The notes under the pieces: model-generated
Told to the model about the DNA's origin: nothing
Database searches by the model: none
What the model saw: the letters and a program-made list of their open reading frames with translations, nothing else
Position numbers and translations under genes: made by a program
Source of the DNA: Cynocephalus volans
Taxonomy: Eukaryota > Chordata > Mammalia > Dermoptera > Cynocephalidae
Reading direction: 5' to 3'
DNA length: 64,000 nt
Assembly (NCBI RefSeq): GCF_027409185.1
Contig: NC_084472.1
Coordinates: forward strand, 96,054,427-96,118,426
In this document: positions 1 to 10,619 of the stretch, in pieces
Position numbering within the stretch: the first letter of the stretch is position 1
Layout of the letters: every line of letters starts with the position of its first letter

Positions 1-665
1 GCATTTATTATCATGAGCTACTAAGAAACAAGGCCATCTACTTATGATAAAATGGCCACAAAAACAAAGAAGGTTGGGAAAAGAAAATCTATGTATTTAA
101 CTTAGATTTGTATGGAAGGATGGACGAAGAAACCCTCCCCCCACCAAACAGGCAGAGATGAAGCAAAGAAACCAACAGGTTAGGTAAGAATATTGAGAAA
201 AGTAAAAAGTCCTAAACGTTGGATCCTTGAGAGACTAATAAGTCAGAGAAGAGGGGAGGGTGCTGGCTGATAGTTGTAACTCTGACTAGGATGGTGCAAG
301 AAGGCCAGGCGAGGGAATGACATCTGCGTAAGCACCTGACTGAAGAGGGGAGTGAGTCATGTGCACATCAGAGGAAAGACTATTTCCGGGAGAGAAGAAC
401 TCAGTGCCGAATTAGGGGAAGTTACCAGAGACAGAATTATAGATAAAAAAATAATAAAAACATATTATGAATTAGATACCAACAAAATTCTAGTAAGATA
501 GATGTATTTCTAGAAATTGTTAAAATGATAAGTTGAAATAGATGGATTTTTAGAAAAACAGAAAATGCCAAAATATGCAAGAATAAAAGTTTTGAACACA
601 TCAATGAATGAAAATAATTAAAAGACCTCTCCCCCACAAAAGCAAAGCCAAAATGGCATTACAGG
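1..665. other. Unassigned AT-rich sequence
   Basis: No gene, RNA or repeat family could be recognised here. The short open frames have no family resemblance and look like chance. Confidence 0.4.
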
Positions 666-698
666 TATCTATCTGTATTAGTTTGGGGGATATCTATC

Positions 699-1078
699 TG
701 TATTAGTTTGCTAGGGCTGCCATAACAAAAAACCACAGACAGGATAGCTTAAAAAACAGAAATTTATTTCTCACAGTTCAGGACATCAAGAAGTCTAGGA
801 TTAAGGTGTCAGTAGATTTGATTTTTTCTAAGATCTCTCCTTGGCTTGCAGATGGCTGTCTTTTCTCTGTGTCCTCACATGACCATTTGTTTGTGCACGT
901 ATACCTCTTGTGTCCCTTCCTCTTATTATGAGGACACCACTCCTATTGGATTAGAGCCCCACTTTTATGACCTCATTTAACCTTAATTACATCTTTAAAG
1001 GACCTACCTCCAAATAGTCATATTGGAAATAAGGGCTTCAACATATGAATTTTTGGGAACACAATTCAGTCCATAATA
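699..1078 (-). mobile_element. MLT1-type MaLR solo LTR
   Basis: The plus strand begins with the typical MaLR 3' end (TGTATTAGTTTGCTAGGGC) and closes with the complement of the MLT1 5' end (CACAATTCAGTCCATAATA), so the LTR lies on the minus strand. The whole stretch follows the MLT1 consensus as I recall it, including the part matching the usual AATAAA-containing 3' region. No internal sequence follows. A 20-bp direct repeat (666-685 and 691-710) overlaps its boundary. Confidence 0.8.
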
Positions 1079-1081
1079 ATA

Positions 1082-1340
1082 TCTATTTTTTTTGTTTGTT
1101 TTTTTTGTTTTTTTTTTTGTTTTGTTTTTTTGTTTCTTGCAATTTTATTGAAAATAGCAAAGTATTAGAGATAACCATAATGTCCCTCAGTAGGAAAATG
1201 GGTTCAATAGAATATGGTTGCTTATATTTGCTTTTGTCGCTTAATACAATGGATGATCAGTTTGAAATGATTGAAATAAAAACATAAGCAACTTCTTTTC
1301 TATTTATGTTCAAGAATGGCATGAATAAATAAAATTCAGT
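1082..1340. repeat. T/G-rich tract and possible old L1 remnant
   Basis: About 50 bases of T runs broken by single G (1082-1135) are followed by sequence loosely like the L1 ORF2 end on the plus strand (AATGTCCCTCAGTAGGAAAA). The match is weak and the assignment tentative. Confidence 0.3.
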
Positions 1341-1398
1341 TAACTTAGTAATTTTTTAAAACTCCAGCTGGGAATTTTAAATTTCTTTATATGACCTT

Positions 1399-1401
<3 letters not shown>

Positions 1402-1451
<50 letters not shown>

Positions 1452-1653
1452 ATTTTGTCGATATACATTGTAGCAGATTAATGCTCCCCATCACCAAAAC
1501 CTCCCTCCCTTCTCCCTCCCCCCCCTCCCCCCAACAATGTCCTTTCTGTTTGTTTGTTGTATCAACTTCAAATAATTGTGGTTGTTATATCTTCTTCCTC
1601 CCCGCCCCCCGGTTTGTGTGTGTATGTGTGTGTGTGAATTTATATATTAATTT
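1402..1653 (-). other. L1 3'UTR and poly(A) tail
   Basis: Downstream of the ORF2 stop (complement TTA at 1654-1656) the 3'UTR has a short (CA/TG)n run at 1617-1636, a G-rich polypurine tract (C-rich on the plus strand, about 1500-1535 and 1597-1611) and an AATAAA signal just before the poly(A) tail. A G-rich tract is usual in mammalian L1 3'UTRs. The same 3'UTR recurs at 45174-45383. Confidence 0.85.
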
Positions 1654-4600
1654 TTAGCTCCCTCCAATAAGTGAGAACATGTGGTATTTCTCTTTCTGTG
1701 CCTGACTTGTTTCACTTAATATAATTCTCTCAAGGTCCATCCATGTTGTTGCAAATGGCAGTATTTCATTCGTTTTTATAGCTGAGTAGTATTCCATTGT
1801 GTAGATGTACCACATTTTCCGTATCCACTCATCTGATGATGGGCATTTGGGCTGGTTCCAACTCTTGGCTATTGTAAAGAGTGCTGCGATGAACATTGGG
1901 GAACAGGTATACCTTCGACTTGATGATTTCCATTCCTCTGGGTATATTCCCAACAGTGGGATGGCTGGGTCGTATGGTAGATCTATTTGCAATTGTTTAA
2001 GGAACCTCCATACCATTTTCCATAGAGGCTGCACCATTTTGCAGTCCCACCAACAATGTATGAGAGTTCCTTTTTCTCCGCAGCCTCGCCAGCATTTATC
2101 GTTCATAGTCTTTTGGATTTTAGCCATCCTAACTGGGGTTAGATGGTATCTCAATGTGGTTTTGATTTGCATTTCCCGGATGCTGAGTGATGTTGAGCAT
2201 TTTTTCATATGTCTGTTGGCCATTTGTATATCTTCCTTAGAGAAATGCCTACTTAGCTCTTTTGCCCATTTTTTAATTGGGTTGCTTGTTTTCTTCTTGT
2301 AAAGTTGTTTGAGTTCCTTATATATTCTGGATATTAATCCTTTGTCAGATGTATATTTTGCAAATATTTTCTCCCACTCTGTTGGTTGTCTTTTAACTCT
2401 TTTAATTGTTTCTTTTGCTGTGCAGAAGCTTTTTAGTTTGATATAATCCCATTTGTTTATTTTTCCTTTGGTTGCCCGTGCTTTTGGGGTCGTATTCATG
2501 AAGTCTGTGCCCAGTCCTATTTCCTGAAGTGTTTCCCCTATGTTTTCTTTAAGAAGTTTTATTGTCTCAGGGTGTATATTTAAATCCTTAATCCATTTTG
2601 AGTTGATTTTAGTATACGGTGAGAGGTATGGATCTAGTTTCATTCTCCTGCATATCGATATCCAGTTATCCCAGCACCACTTGCTGAAGAGGCAGTCCCT
2701 TCCCCAGTGAATAGGTTTGGTGCCTTTGTCAAAGATCAGATGGCAGTAAGTGTGTGGGTTGATTTCTGGATTCTCTATTCTATTCCATTGGTCAGTGTGT
2801 CTGTTTTTATGCCAGTACCATACTGTTTTGGTTATTATAGCTTTGTAGTATAGCTTAAAGTCAGGTAGTGTTATGCCTCCAGCTTTATTTTTTTTTTTGC
2901 TGAGCATTGCTTTGGCTATTCGTGGTCTTTTATTGTTCCATATAAATGTCTGAATAGTTTTTTCCATTTCTGAGAAAAATGTCTTTGGAATTTTGATGGG
3001 GATTGCATTGAATTTGTATATCACTTTGGGTAGTATGGACATTTTCACTATGTTGATTCTTCCAATCCAAGAGCATGGAATATCTTTCCATCTTCTTGTA
3101 TCCTCTCTAATTTCTCTCAGCAGTGGTTTGTAGTTCTCATTATAGAGATTTTTCACCTCCTTGGTTAACTCAATTCCTAAGTATTTTATTTTTTTGGTGG
3201 CTATTGTAAATGGGCAGGCTTTCTTGATTTCTCCTTCTGCATGTTCACTATTGGAGAAAATAAATGCTACTGATTTTTGTGTGTTGATTTTGTATCCTGC
3301 TACTGTGCTGAAATCATTTATCAATTCCAACAGTTTTTTTGTAGAGGTTTTAGGCTGTTCGATATATAGGATCATGTCATCTGCAAACAGGGACAGTTTG
3401 ACTTCATCTTTTCCAATCTGGATGCCCTTTATTTCCTTCTCTTCTCTGATTGCTCTGGCTAGTACTTCCAACACTATGTTGAATAGGAGTGGTGAGAGTG
3501 GGCATCCTTGTCTAGTGCCTGTTCTTAAAGGAAAAGCTTTCAGCTTTTCCCCATTCAGGATGATATTGGCAGTGGGTTTGTCATATATGGCTTTAATTAT
3601 GTTGAGATACTTTCCCTCTATACCTAACTTATAGAGGGTCTTTGTCATGAATGAGTGCTGAACTTTATCAAATGCTTTTTCAGCATCTATAGAGATGATC
3701 ATATGGTCCTTGTGTTTGAGTTTATTAATATGGTGTATCACATTTATTGATTTGCGTATGTTGAACCAACCTTGCATCCCTGGGATGAATCCCACTTGAT
3801 CGTGATGAATAATTTTTCGTATGTGTTGCTGTATTCTGTTTGCTAGTATTTTAGTGAGGATTTTTGCATCTATATTCATCAAGGATATCGGCCTGTAGTT
3901 TTCTTTTTTGGTTATATCTTTACCTGGTTTTGGTATCAGGATGATGTTTGCTTCATAGAATGAGTTTGGGAGATTTGCGTCCGTTTCAATCTTTTGGAAT
4001 AGTTTGTAAAGAATCGGTGTCAATTCCTCTTTGAATGTTTGGTAAAATTCTGCTGTGAATCCATCTGGTCCTGGGCTTTTCTTTGTTGGGAGCCTTCTGA
4101 TAACAGCTTCAATCTCCTTTATTGTTATTGGTCTGTTCAGATTTTCTACGTCTTCACGGTTCAGTTTTGGGAGCTTGTGTGTGTCCAGAAATTTATCCAT
4201 TTCCTCCAGATTTTCAAATTTGTTGGCGTACAGTTGTTTATAGTAGTCTCGAATGATTCCTTGTATTTCAGATGAATCAGTTGTAATATCGCCTTTTTCA
4301 TTTCTAATTTTTGTTATTTGAGTCTTCTCTCTTCTTTTTTTTGTTAGCCATGCTAATGGTTTGTCAATTTTATTTATCTTTTCAAAAAACCAACTTTTTG
4401 ATTCGTTGATCTTTTGAATTGTTTTTTGGGTTTCAATTTCATTCAGTTCTGCTCTGATCTTAATGATTTCTTTCCGTCTGCTAACTTTAGGATTGGATTG
4501 TTCTTGTTTTTCTAGTTCTTTAAGGTGAAGTGTTAGGTTGTTCACTTGCCATCTTTCCATTCTTCTGAAGTGAGCATTTAATGCAATAAATTTTCCCCTC

Positions 4601-5484
4601 AATACTGCTTTTGCAGTATCCCACAGGTTTTGGTATGATGTATCATTGTTTTCATTAGTTTCAATAAACTTTTTGATTTCCTGCTTGATTTCTTCTTGGA
4701 CCCATATGTCATTAAGTAGAATGCTGTTTAATTTCCATGTGTTTGTATAGTTTCCAGAGTTTTGTTTGTTATTAATTTCTAGTTTTAATCCATTGTGGTC
4801 TGAGAAGATACATGGGATAATTCCAATTTTTTTGAATTTACTGAGACTTGATTTGTGACCTAATATGTGATCTATCCTGGAGAATGATCCATGTGCTGAT
4901 GAGAAGAATGAATATTCTGAGGTTGTTGGGTGGAATGTTCTGTAGATATCTGCCAATTCCAATTGGTCTAGAGTCTTGTTTAGATCTTGTGTTTCTCTAC
5001 TGATTCTTTGCCTAGATGATCTGTCTAATATTGACAGTGGAGTGTTCAGGTCCCCTGCTATTATGGTATTAGTGTCTATTTCCTTCTTTAGGTCTAATAG
5101 AGTTTGTTTTATAAATCTGGCTGCTCCAACATTGGGTGCGTACATATTTATGATTGTTATGTCTTCTTGATGGATCAGTCCTTTTATCATTAAGTAGTGT
5201 CCCTCATTGTCTCTTTTTATGGTTTTTAGTTTAAAGTCTATTTTGTCAGATACAAGAATAGCCACTCCAGCTCGTTTTTCTTTTCTGTTTGCATGGTAAA
5301 TCTTTTTCCATCCTTTCACTCTTAGTCTGTGTGAATCTTTATGGGTGAGGTGGGTCTCTTGTAGGCAGCATATAGTTGGGTCCTGTTTTTTGATCCAGTC
5401 AGCCAGTCTGTGTCTTTTAATTGGGGAATTTAAGCCTTTAACATTAAGAGTTGTTATTGAAAGGTGTTGATTTATTCCTAGCAT
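1654..5484 (-). CDS. LINE-1 ORF2 protein (endonuclease / reverse transcriptase)
   Basis: The 1276-residue open frame is close to the 1275 of human L1 ORF2p and has no stop or frameshift. An apurinic-type endonuclease domain covers about residues 1-240: N14 and E43 (in QETHL), the GDLNTPL motif near residue 145 and the SDHN motif near 230 are the usual catalytic positions. The reverse transcriptase domain includes the region around [23 protein letters not shown] and the catalytic FADD near residue 700. The C-terminal segment keeps the CWRGC...H...C zinc-knuckle-like motif and the family ending MFSLIGGS. In this family the protein nicks target DNA at A/T-rich sites and primes reverse transcription there. 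Expression would depend on re-initiation or similar after ORF1. Whether this copy is active cannot be told from sequence alone, since single residue changes can inactivate it. Confidence 0.95.
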   Translation of the reverse strand: MLGINQHLSITTLNVKGLNSPIKRHRLADWIKKQDPTICCLQETHLTHKDSHRLRVKGWKKIYHANRKEKRAGVAILVSDKIDFKLKTIKRDNEGHYLMIKGLIHQEDITIINMYAPNVGAARFIKQTLLDLKKEIDTNTIIAGDLNTPLSILDRSSRQRISRETQDLNKTLDQLELADIYRTFHPTTSEYSFFSSAHGSFSRIDHILGHKSSLSKFKKIGIIPCIFSDHNGLKLEINNKQNSGNYTNTWKLNSILLNDIWVQEEIKQEIKKFIETNENNDTSYQNLWDTAKAVLRGKFIALNAHFRRMERWQVNNLTLHLKELEKQEQSNPKVSRRKEIIKIRAELNEIETQKTIQKINESKSWFFEKINKIDKPLAWLTKKRREKTQITKIRNEKGDITTDSSEIQGIIRDYYKQLYANKFENLEEMDKFLDTHKLPKLNREDVENLNRPITIKEIEAVIRRLPTKKSPGPDGFTAEFYQTFKEELTPILYKLFQKIETDANLPNSFYEANIILIPKPGKDITKKENYRPISLMNIDAKILTKILANRIQQHIRKIIHHDQVGFIPGMQGWFNIRKSINVIHHINKLKHKDHMIISIDAEKAFDKVQHSFMTKTLYKLGIEGKYLNIIKAIYDKPTANIILNGEKLKAFPLRTGTRQGCPLSPLLFNIVLEVLARAIREEKEIKGIQIGKDEVKLSLFADDMILYIEQPKTSTKKLLELINDFSTVAGYKINTQKSVAFIFSNSEHAEGEIKKACPFTIATKKIKYLGIELTKEVKNLYNENYKPLLREIREDTRRWKDIPCSWIGRINIVKMSILPKVIYKFNAIPIKIPKTFFSEMEKTIQTFIWNNKRPRIAKAMLSKKKNKAGGITLPDFKLYYKAIITKTVWYWHKNRHTDQWNRIENPEINPHTYCHLIFDKGTKPIHWGRDCLFSKWCWDNWISICRRMKLDPYLSPYTKINSKWIKDLNIHPETIKLLKENIGETLQEIGLGTDFMNTTPKARATKGKINKWDYIKLKSFCTAKETIKRVKRQPTEWEKIFAKYTSDKGLISRIYKELKQLYKKKTSNPIKKWAKELSRHFSKEDIQMANRHMKKCSTSLSIREMQIKTTLRYHLTPVRMAKIQKTMNDKCWRGCGEKGTLIHCWWDCKMVQPLWKMVWRFLKQLQIDLPYDPAIPLLGIYPEEWKSSSRRYTCSPMFIAALFTIAKSWNQPKCPSSDEWIRKMWYIYTMEYYSAIKTNEILPFATTWMDLERIILSETSQAQKEKYHMFSLIGGS

Positions 5485-5671
5485 TTTATTGGTTGTTTGG
5501 TTGTCTTAGGTGTCTTTTGTTCCTTGCTTTCTGATTTACTGTTTGGTTTCTTTGTTTGTTGGTTCCTTAGGTTGTAGATAGTGTTTTTGTTAGCTTGTTT
5601 TCTCTTCATGAATGCCATTTTTATTGTACTAGCGGGTTTAGATTTTTCTTAGGTTTTTATGGCAGTGGTAG
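5485..5671 (-). other. L1 inter-ORF spacer
   Basis: 187 bases separate the ORF1 stop from the first ORF2 methionine, longer than the 63-base spacer of human L1. No extra frame or motif was recognised in it. Confidence 0.7.
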
Positions 5672-6670
5672 TTATTTTTCAGGAACCAAACCCAGTACTC
5701 CCTTGAGGATTTCTTGTAAGGGTGGTCTTGTGGTAGTGAACTCCCGCAGTTTTTGTTTGTCTGAGAAATATACTATTTGCCCCTCATTTCGGAAGGATAG
5801 CCTTGCAGGGTAGAGTATTCTTGGCTGGCAATCTTTGTCTTTTAGTATTTTGAAAATATCATCCCATTCCTTTCTAGCTTTTAGGGTTTGTGATGAAAAG
5901 TCTGATGTTAACCTGATTGGGGCTCCCTTATAGGTGATTTGACGCTTCTCTCTTGCAGCTTTTAAGATTCTCTCTTTGTCTCTGAGTTTTGCCAATTTGA
6001 CTATGACATGTCTTGGAGAAGGCCTTTTTGGGTTGAATACGTTTGGAGATCGTTGAGCTTCCTGGATCTGAAGATCTGTGATTTTTCCTATACCTGGGAA
6101 GTTTTCTGCCACTATTTTGTTGAATATGTTTTCAATGGAATCTCCATTTTCCTCCCCTTCTGGAATACCCATGACTCGGATATTTGAGCGCTTGAGGTTG
6201 TCTGATATCTCTCTCAGGTTTTCTTCCATGTCCTTGATTCTTTTTTCTTTCTTTTTGTCTGCTTGTGTTATTTCAAACAGCCCATCTTCAAGTTCAGAGG
6301 TTCTCTCTTCAACTTCGACAAGCCTGCTGGTTAAACTCTCCGTTGTGTTTTTTATTTCGCTGAATAAGTTCTTCAGTTCAGCAAGTTCTGCTACATTTTT
6401 TTTCAGGACATTGATTTCCTTGTATATTTCCTCTTTCAGATCCTGTATACTTTTCCTCATTTCATCATGATGTCTAGCTGAGTTTTCTTGTATCTCATTC
6501 AGTTTCCTTAGAATTATCACTCGAAAATCCTTGTCAGTTATTTCAAGGGCTTCTTGTTCTATAGGATCTAGAGTATGAGATTTATTAACTTTTGATGGTG
6601 TACTTTCTTGATTTTTTGTATTTCTGGTGTCTTTTTTTTGGTGTTTATTCATTGTTGCAGGGGGTTTCAC
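5672..6670 (-). CDS. LINE-1 ORF1 RNA-binding protein
   Basis: 332 residues, close to the 338 of human L1 ORF1p, uninterrupted. A basic, Ser/Thr-rich N-terminus (about 1-50) is followed by a long coiled coil (about 50-155, with heptad-like Leu/Ile and many Glu/Lys), then the RRM with NIRVMGIPEGEE (about 161-172) and the C-terminal domain with RHVIVKLA and the REKRQITYKGAPIRL segment. In the family this protein forms trimers through the coiled coil, coats L1 RNA and acts as a nucleic-acid chaperone in the cytoplasmic RNP. It is the first frame after the 5'UTR. Its start is the first in-frame ATG; a second Met six residues on is also possible. Confidence 0.93.
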   Translation of the reverse strand: MKPPATMNKHQKKDTRNTKNQESTPSKVNKSHTLDPIEQEALEITDKDFRVIILRKLNEIQENSARHHDEMRKSIQDLKEEIYKEINVLKKNVAELAELKNLFSEIKNTTESLTSRLVEVEERTSELEDGLFEITQADKKKEKRIKDMEENLREISDNLKRSNIRVMGIPEGEENGDSIENIFNKIVAENFPGIGKITDLQIQEAQRSPNVFNPKRPSPRHVIVKLAKLRDKERILKAAREKRQITYKGAPIRLTSDFSSQTLKARKEWDDIFKILKDKDCQPRILYPARLSFRNEGQIVYFSDKQKLREFTTTRPPLQEILKGVLGLVPEK

Positions 6671-8180
6671 AGTCCACCGGTTTAAGACTAATGACTAACT
6701 AGGATGTTGCTGTGGTTGCCAATTTGGTATGGCTCCCGCCGTGACTGCTCAGTTGGCCTCTAGTGTCTTGTGTGTGTGGTTGCCTCGGGTCTTGGGCTTC
6801 TCCGGGGATCCACCTTTCTGGTCAGCTTGTACTCTGCTGGGCTGGTGGATCACGTACCACAGGGTGTGTGATCTCTGCTGAGCTTTCACTTTCTGTACAG
6901 GACTTCTCCCCGTTCCGTGTGCTCTGGCCCAGGCTGTTAGATCGTGCAGTGGCGACCCCACCGGGTGTGTGGTTTCTGTCGAGACTCCGCCTCCCTGGCC
7001 GCACGTCTCCCCCCTCTGTGCACACTGTGCTGGGCTGGGGCGTGTCTTCTGCACCCCTCGTCTATCAGCTGGGCCTTCAAGACCCTGCTCAGCACCGCCT
7101 CGCCCAGGAAGTCTACCAGGTTTCTGCTAGGCACAGACGACCGGTCTCTCTGGGTGCCTTTGTAGCACTGTGTAGATCTTTCTCGGGTCTTGTTCACCTT
7201 TGTATCCCCCCGGTATAAACCGAGTCTAGTGCCCGCCTGCAGCCTGCTCTCCGGCAGGTTCAAGCGGACCTGGGAACTCTCCTACCGCACTATTCCCAAC
7301 CAGAAATTCGTTAGGCTTTTTTCCAAACTGGTGGTCGCAGAGATGGTATCTGCCTCCCAGTAACAGGAAGTTTACCGGGGCCGGAGTCCAGGGTGTGGTG
7401 GAGTGACAGTCGGCCCGCCCGTACTTCCTAGCCCTCCCAAAACTGGTCGGGACGCCCCACACCCCCAGTCCTGCCAGAGAACCGCGGAGGGAGTGGGAGA
7501 GGAGGTCGGCCCGCAGGGTCCGGAAAGCCCCGCGCCAGGCCAAGCAAATGGGCTCAGTGATGGCCGAGCAGGGCGGAGCTGCCCGCACCTGGGAAAATGG
7601 AGGCAGCACCGGGGCAGTGAGTGGCCTGGTGGTGCAGGCGGAAGCCGCGTGGGCATTCACCCCCCGAACAGAGCTGTGCCAGGGATCACTCACAGTGCTG
7701 TGCCAGGTCGGGCGCTCGCTCTGTCTCTGGTTTGTTGCCTTCCGTGTTCTCGGCGCTGCCGCCTCGGGCTGTTCAGTCGCGGCGCCGCTCGGGCGCTCCC
7801 AGGAATCTTCTTTAATGCCGGCCTGAAACCTCGAATCCTGAATAGGGCAGCTGGCCGCCTTCAGTGCGGCCCCAGCCTCCGGGATCCTGGCTGCATCCAC
7901 AGCAGCCCTGGCGCCGTGTTCCCTGTTTCAAGACTCGCTTTTGCAGCTAAGAATCAGTTCTTTTCCTGCTCCACACTTCAAAGCTGTTGCCTGTAAATGA
8001 GGCAGCCTCTCCTGCCGGGGGCAAAGTGGCGTTGAGCCCCCACGACCGGCCAGCAGCAGCAGTCCTCCCTTAAGAGATGGCCAGAGGAAGGTCCACAAGT
8101 TTTCCGGCTGCCTGAGGCCCAGTGGCCACCTTTTCCACCTCAGCTACTCCGCGCCAGCCGCCGCAGCCGCCGCCATCTTG
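6671..8180 (-). promoter_or_regulatory. L1 5'UTR with internal promoter
   Basis: About 1.5 kb upstream of ORF1, sharply richer in G+C and CpG than the rest of the window, especially 7370-8180. In L1s this region is an internal RNA polymerase II promoter, normally silenced by CpG methylation. The open frames seen in it on both strands lack family resemblance and are expected by chance in CpG-rich sequence. Confidence 0.8.
8169..8180 (-). promoter_or_regulatory. YY1-like site at the L1 5' end
   Basis: The minus strand reads CAAGATGGCGGC at the outermost end of the 5'UTR. In human L1 a YY1 site of this form near the 5' end sets the transcription start. Its terminal position supports the call that the element is not 5'-truncated. 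Confidence 0.7.
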
Positions 8181-8914
8181 AAACCGTATTTTTTATATTT
8201 CAAAAGTTATTTTATTAGATTGCAAATGATAAAAACTTGCCTTGCTCATTTTATAAACTATGTACTTTTGATTCCAAAATTAGATGAGAAAAGTAAAAAG
8301 AATATTACAGGGGATCAGGACATGCCACTCCAAAATATGCCACTTTGCCATATTGATTATTTTGAACTGTAGGCACTTGAGAAACAGCAGATACAAGAAT
8401 GACCTCCCACTTTCTACCTAAAAGCAGGACATAAAATTTTCCATGAGAAAGGTGCTCTTCCTGTACCAGGGAGAGAGAAAAACATTCTTACCACCAGAGA
8501 TGGGGAATGGATGTTGAAATGAATCAGTAGAAATAAACCTACTAACATAACCTTTATCTTCCATCAGTTTCCACCACATATTTTCTATTCACTTTTCCAC
8601 AATTTACCACCCTTAGTCCCAGCCCTTTTTTCCTTTGTCTGGTCATAGCTCCACAATTTATCGTTCTTTATTAAAATGATATTTAACTTCTTGCACCTAT
8701 CCTATTCCTTGTGTCTTCATTTGTTTTCTATGAAGACTCCCTGTTTATTAAAAATATTAACATCAAACAAACTTTGCATAATTTTCTACCATTAATCTTC
8801 CTTTTGTCAGTTTAATTCTCAGGCCCACTCACAGAACCTAAGAGGGTAAAGCAAGAGTCTTTCCTCTCCTACAATATTAAATTGTTTGCTCATGTCACTA
8901 AAAAAAAACCCATG
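8181..8914. other. Unassigned AT-rich sequence
   Basis: No gene or recognisable repeat was seen between the L1 5' end and the next old L1 piece. Confidence 0.4.
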
Positions 8915-10135
8915 AAAAAGTCCTACATAAGACATTAACTAACGCTGTTCTACCAAATATTCAAAAAGTACCATTGTTACTAAGTAGTAGTATCTCAGGA
9001 ATGCAAGGATGGTTCAACATTAGAAAAATTTATCAACATAATTCACCACATTAATAAGGTTAGAGAAAAAAATCATGATTATCCAAAGCTTAAAAAAATT
9101 ATTTTACAAATGGAAACATAAACATGTATTTTTAAACCAAGGTTCATTATTAGTAAAATAGGAATAGATGAGAACTTCTTTAATGTCAATCACCTAAATC
9201 ACCTCTTTAATGGAGAAAATTTAGATACCTTCCCTTTAATATCATGAATAGAACAATAGTTCCACTATCATTACTTCTTTTTTTTTTTTTTTGTAACCGG
9301 CAAGGGGATCATAACCCTTGGCTTGGTGTCGTCTGCACCACACTCAGCCAGTGAGTGCACCAGCCAGCCCTAAATAGGATCCGAACCCGTGGCCTCGGCG
9401 CTCTCAGCGCCGCTGCGCTCCCAGCACAGCACTCACCCGAGTGAGCCACAGGGTCGGCCCATCATTATTTCAGTTAAACACAGAGGTGAGTTCTGTAAAT
9501 AGCTTTAAGGAAATAAAAATAAACAATTATAACAAACTTGTTATTACCATAAAGGTAATTGTCATAACCTCCCCACTCCCAAAGAAAAGAATTCATTCTC
9601 AAATATTTGGAGCTAATAAATATTATCAAGGTTTTTGGTACAAATAAATCTGTAAATATCAAAATTTCTCTACATTTTTAATAACCAGTATTACTTAATA
9701 GGGTATTATTCACAGTAGCAATAAAACAGATATATTATCCAAGAAATAACAAAGCTTATCTTTGATTTAGAGAGATAATTCTCTCCAAATTAATCTATCA
9801 ATTAAAAGCAATTTCAATAAAATTCCTGCTGGATATTTTTGTGGAACTTATGAAACTATTCTAAAATTCATCAAGAAGAATGAAATTAAATGAGTAAATA
9901 ATGCAACTATGAAAAGAAGATTTAAAAAGGTGTAAATTGGCCTAAATATGTTAAGATATTCTACAAAGTTATACGAATAAGGAAAAACAAGTATGGTACT
10001 AGTATAAAAACAACAAGAGCAAATATATCAATAAAATGAAGTGGAGAGCTCAGAGGTAAGTCCTTTTATATTGAAATCTTATTCAATAAAGTTGTCATCA
10101 CAAAGACAGTGGAAAGAACAGACCATTGATAATAT
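8915..10135 (+). mobile_element. Old L1 ORF2 fragment, split by a CYN SINE
   Basis: Degenerate L1 ORF2 sequence in plus orientation, with landmarks in the right order: GGAATGCAAGGATGGTTCAA near 9000, then the segment around 9700-9830 (AATAAAATTCCTGCTGG), then the region near 9990-10110. Many indels and stops, so non-functional. It is an L1M-like relic that the dimeric SINE at 9278-9460 later entered. Confidence 0.75.
9278..9460 (-). mobile_element. Dimeric tRNA-Ile-derived SINE (CYN-like)
   Basis: The minus strand reads a tRNA-like 5' monomer (GGGCCGACCCTGTGGCTCAC... with a box B-like GGGTTCGGATCC), then a second tRNA-like monomer (GGCTGGTGCACTCACTGGCTG... GATCCCCTTGCCGG), then poly(A). Flanking duplications of 11 bp lie at 9267-9277 and 9461-9471 (one mismatch). 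The structure fits the dimeric CYN SINEs of colugos as I recall them. Transcription would be by RNA polymerase III from the left monomer. Confidence 0.85.
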
Positions 10136-10176
10136 GATGCCCAGGGTTAGCCTCAAGGAAATAAATAAATGGAATA

Positions 10177-10585
10177 TGTGGTAGAACAGAATAATAACCC
10201 TCAAAGAGGTGCATGTTTCAATGCTAGGAATTTGTGAGATCACCCTGGATTATCCAGGGGGCTCCAATATAATCACAAGAGTCCATAAAAAATGAAAAAG
10301 GGAGGCAGAAGATCAGAGTCAGAGAGATATTTGAAGCGTGCCATGGAGTTGGCTTTGAAAATCGAGGAAGGGGCAAAGACCCCAAGAAAGTAGGAGGCTT
10401 CCAGAAGCTGAAAAAAACAAGGGAGCATTTCCACTTTCCAAAAGGGACATAGTCCTGTCAATAGGTTGATTTTAGCCCAGTGAAACCCGTTTCAGACTTC
10501 TGACCTTCAGTAATTTAGTGGCTTAATTATTTTAAGCCACTAAATTCGTGATGATTTTGTTAAGCAGCAATGGGAAACTAATAGA
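10177..10585 (+). mobile_element. MLT1-type MaLR LTR
   Basis: Plus-strand MLT1 features: a 5' end like TGTGGTAGAACAGAATAATA, the middle GGATTATCCAGG...CAATATAATCACAAGAGTCC, and the 3' end TTTAGCCCAGTGAAACCC...AAGCCACTAAATT...GGAAACTAATAGA. An internal segment is deleted. Solo, no internal region. Confidence 0.8.
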
Positions 10586-10619
10586 CTGCCACTTCCTGAG
10601 ATGGAGAAAACTGCTTCAG

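Larger units (their letters stand above)
1402..8180 (-). mobile_element. Full-length LINE-1 with both ORFs open
   Basis: On the minus strand this is a complete L1 in the order 5'UTR (8180-6671), ORF1 (6670-5672), a 187-bp spacer, ORF2 (5484-1654), then a 3'UTR holding a (TG)n run, a polypurine G-rich tract and AATAAA (complement at 1449-1454), and a poly(A) tail read as about 40 T at 1403-1444. The 5' end is the YY1-like AAGATGGCGGC at the outer edge, as expected for a copy that is not 5'-truncated. I find no convincing target-site duplication between the flank left of 1402 and the flank right of 8180. The duplication may be lost, the insertion atypical, or a boundary misplaced. With both frames uninterrupted, it is among the youngest elements here. 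Confidence 0.95.

Noticed and set aside
1805-5170. Plus-strand open frames antisense to ORF2
   Set aside because: They mirror the coding bias of the L1 ORF2 on the other strand and have no independent support.
6822-7900. Several overlapping open frames of 60-220 codons in the CpG-rich region
   Set aside because: They lie in the L1 5'UTR on both strands, overlap one another and resemble no protein family. High G+C lowers stop frequency.
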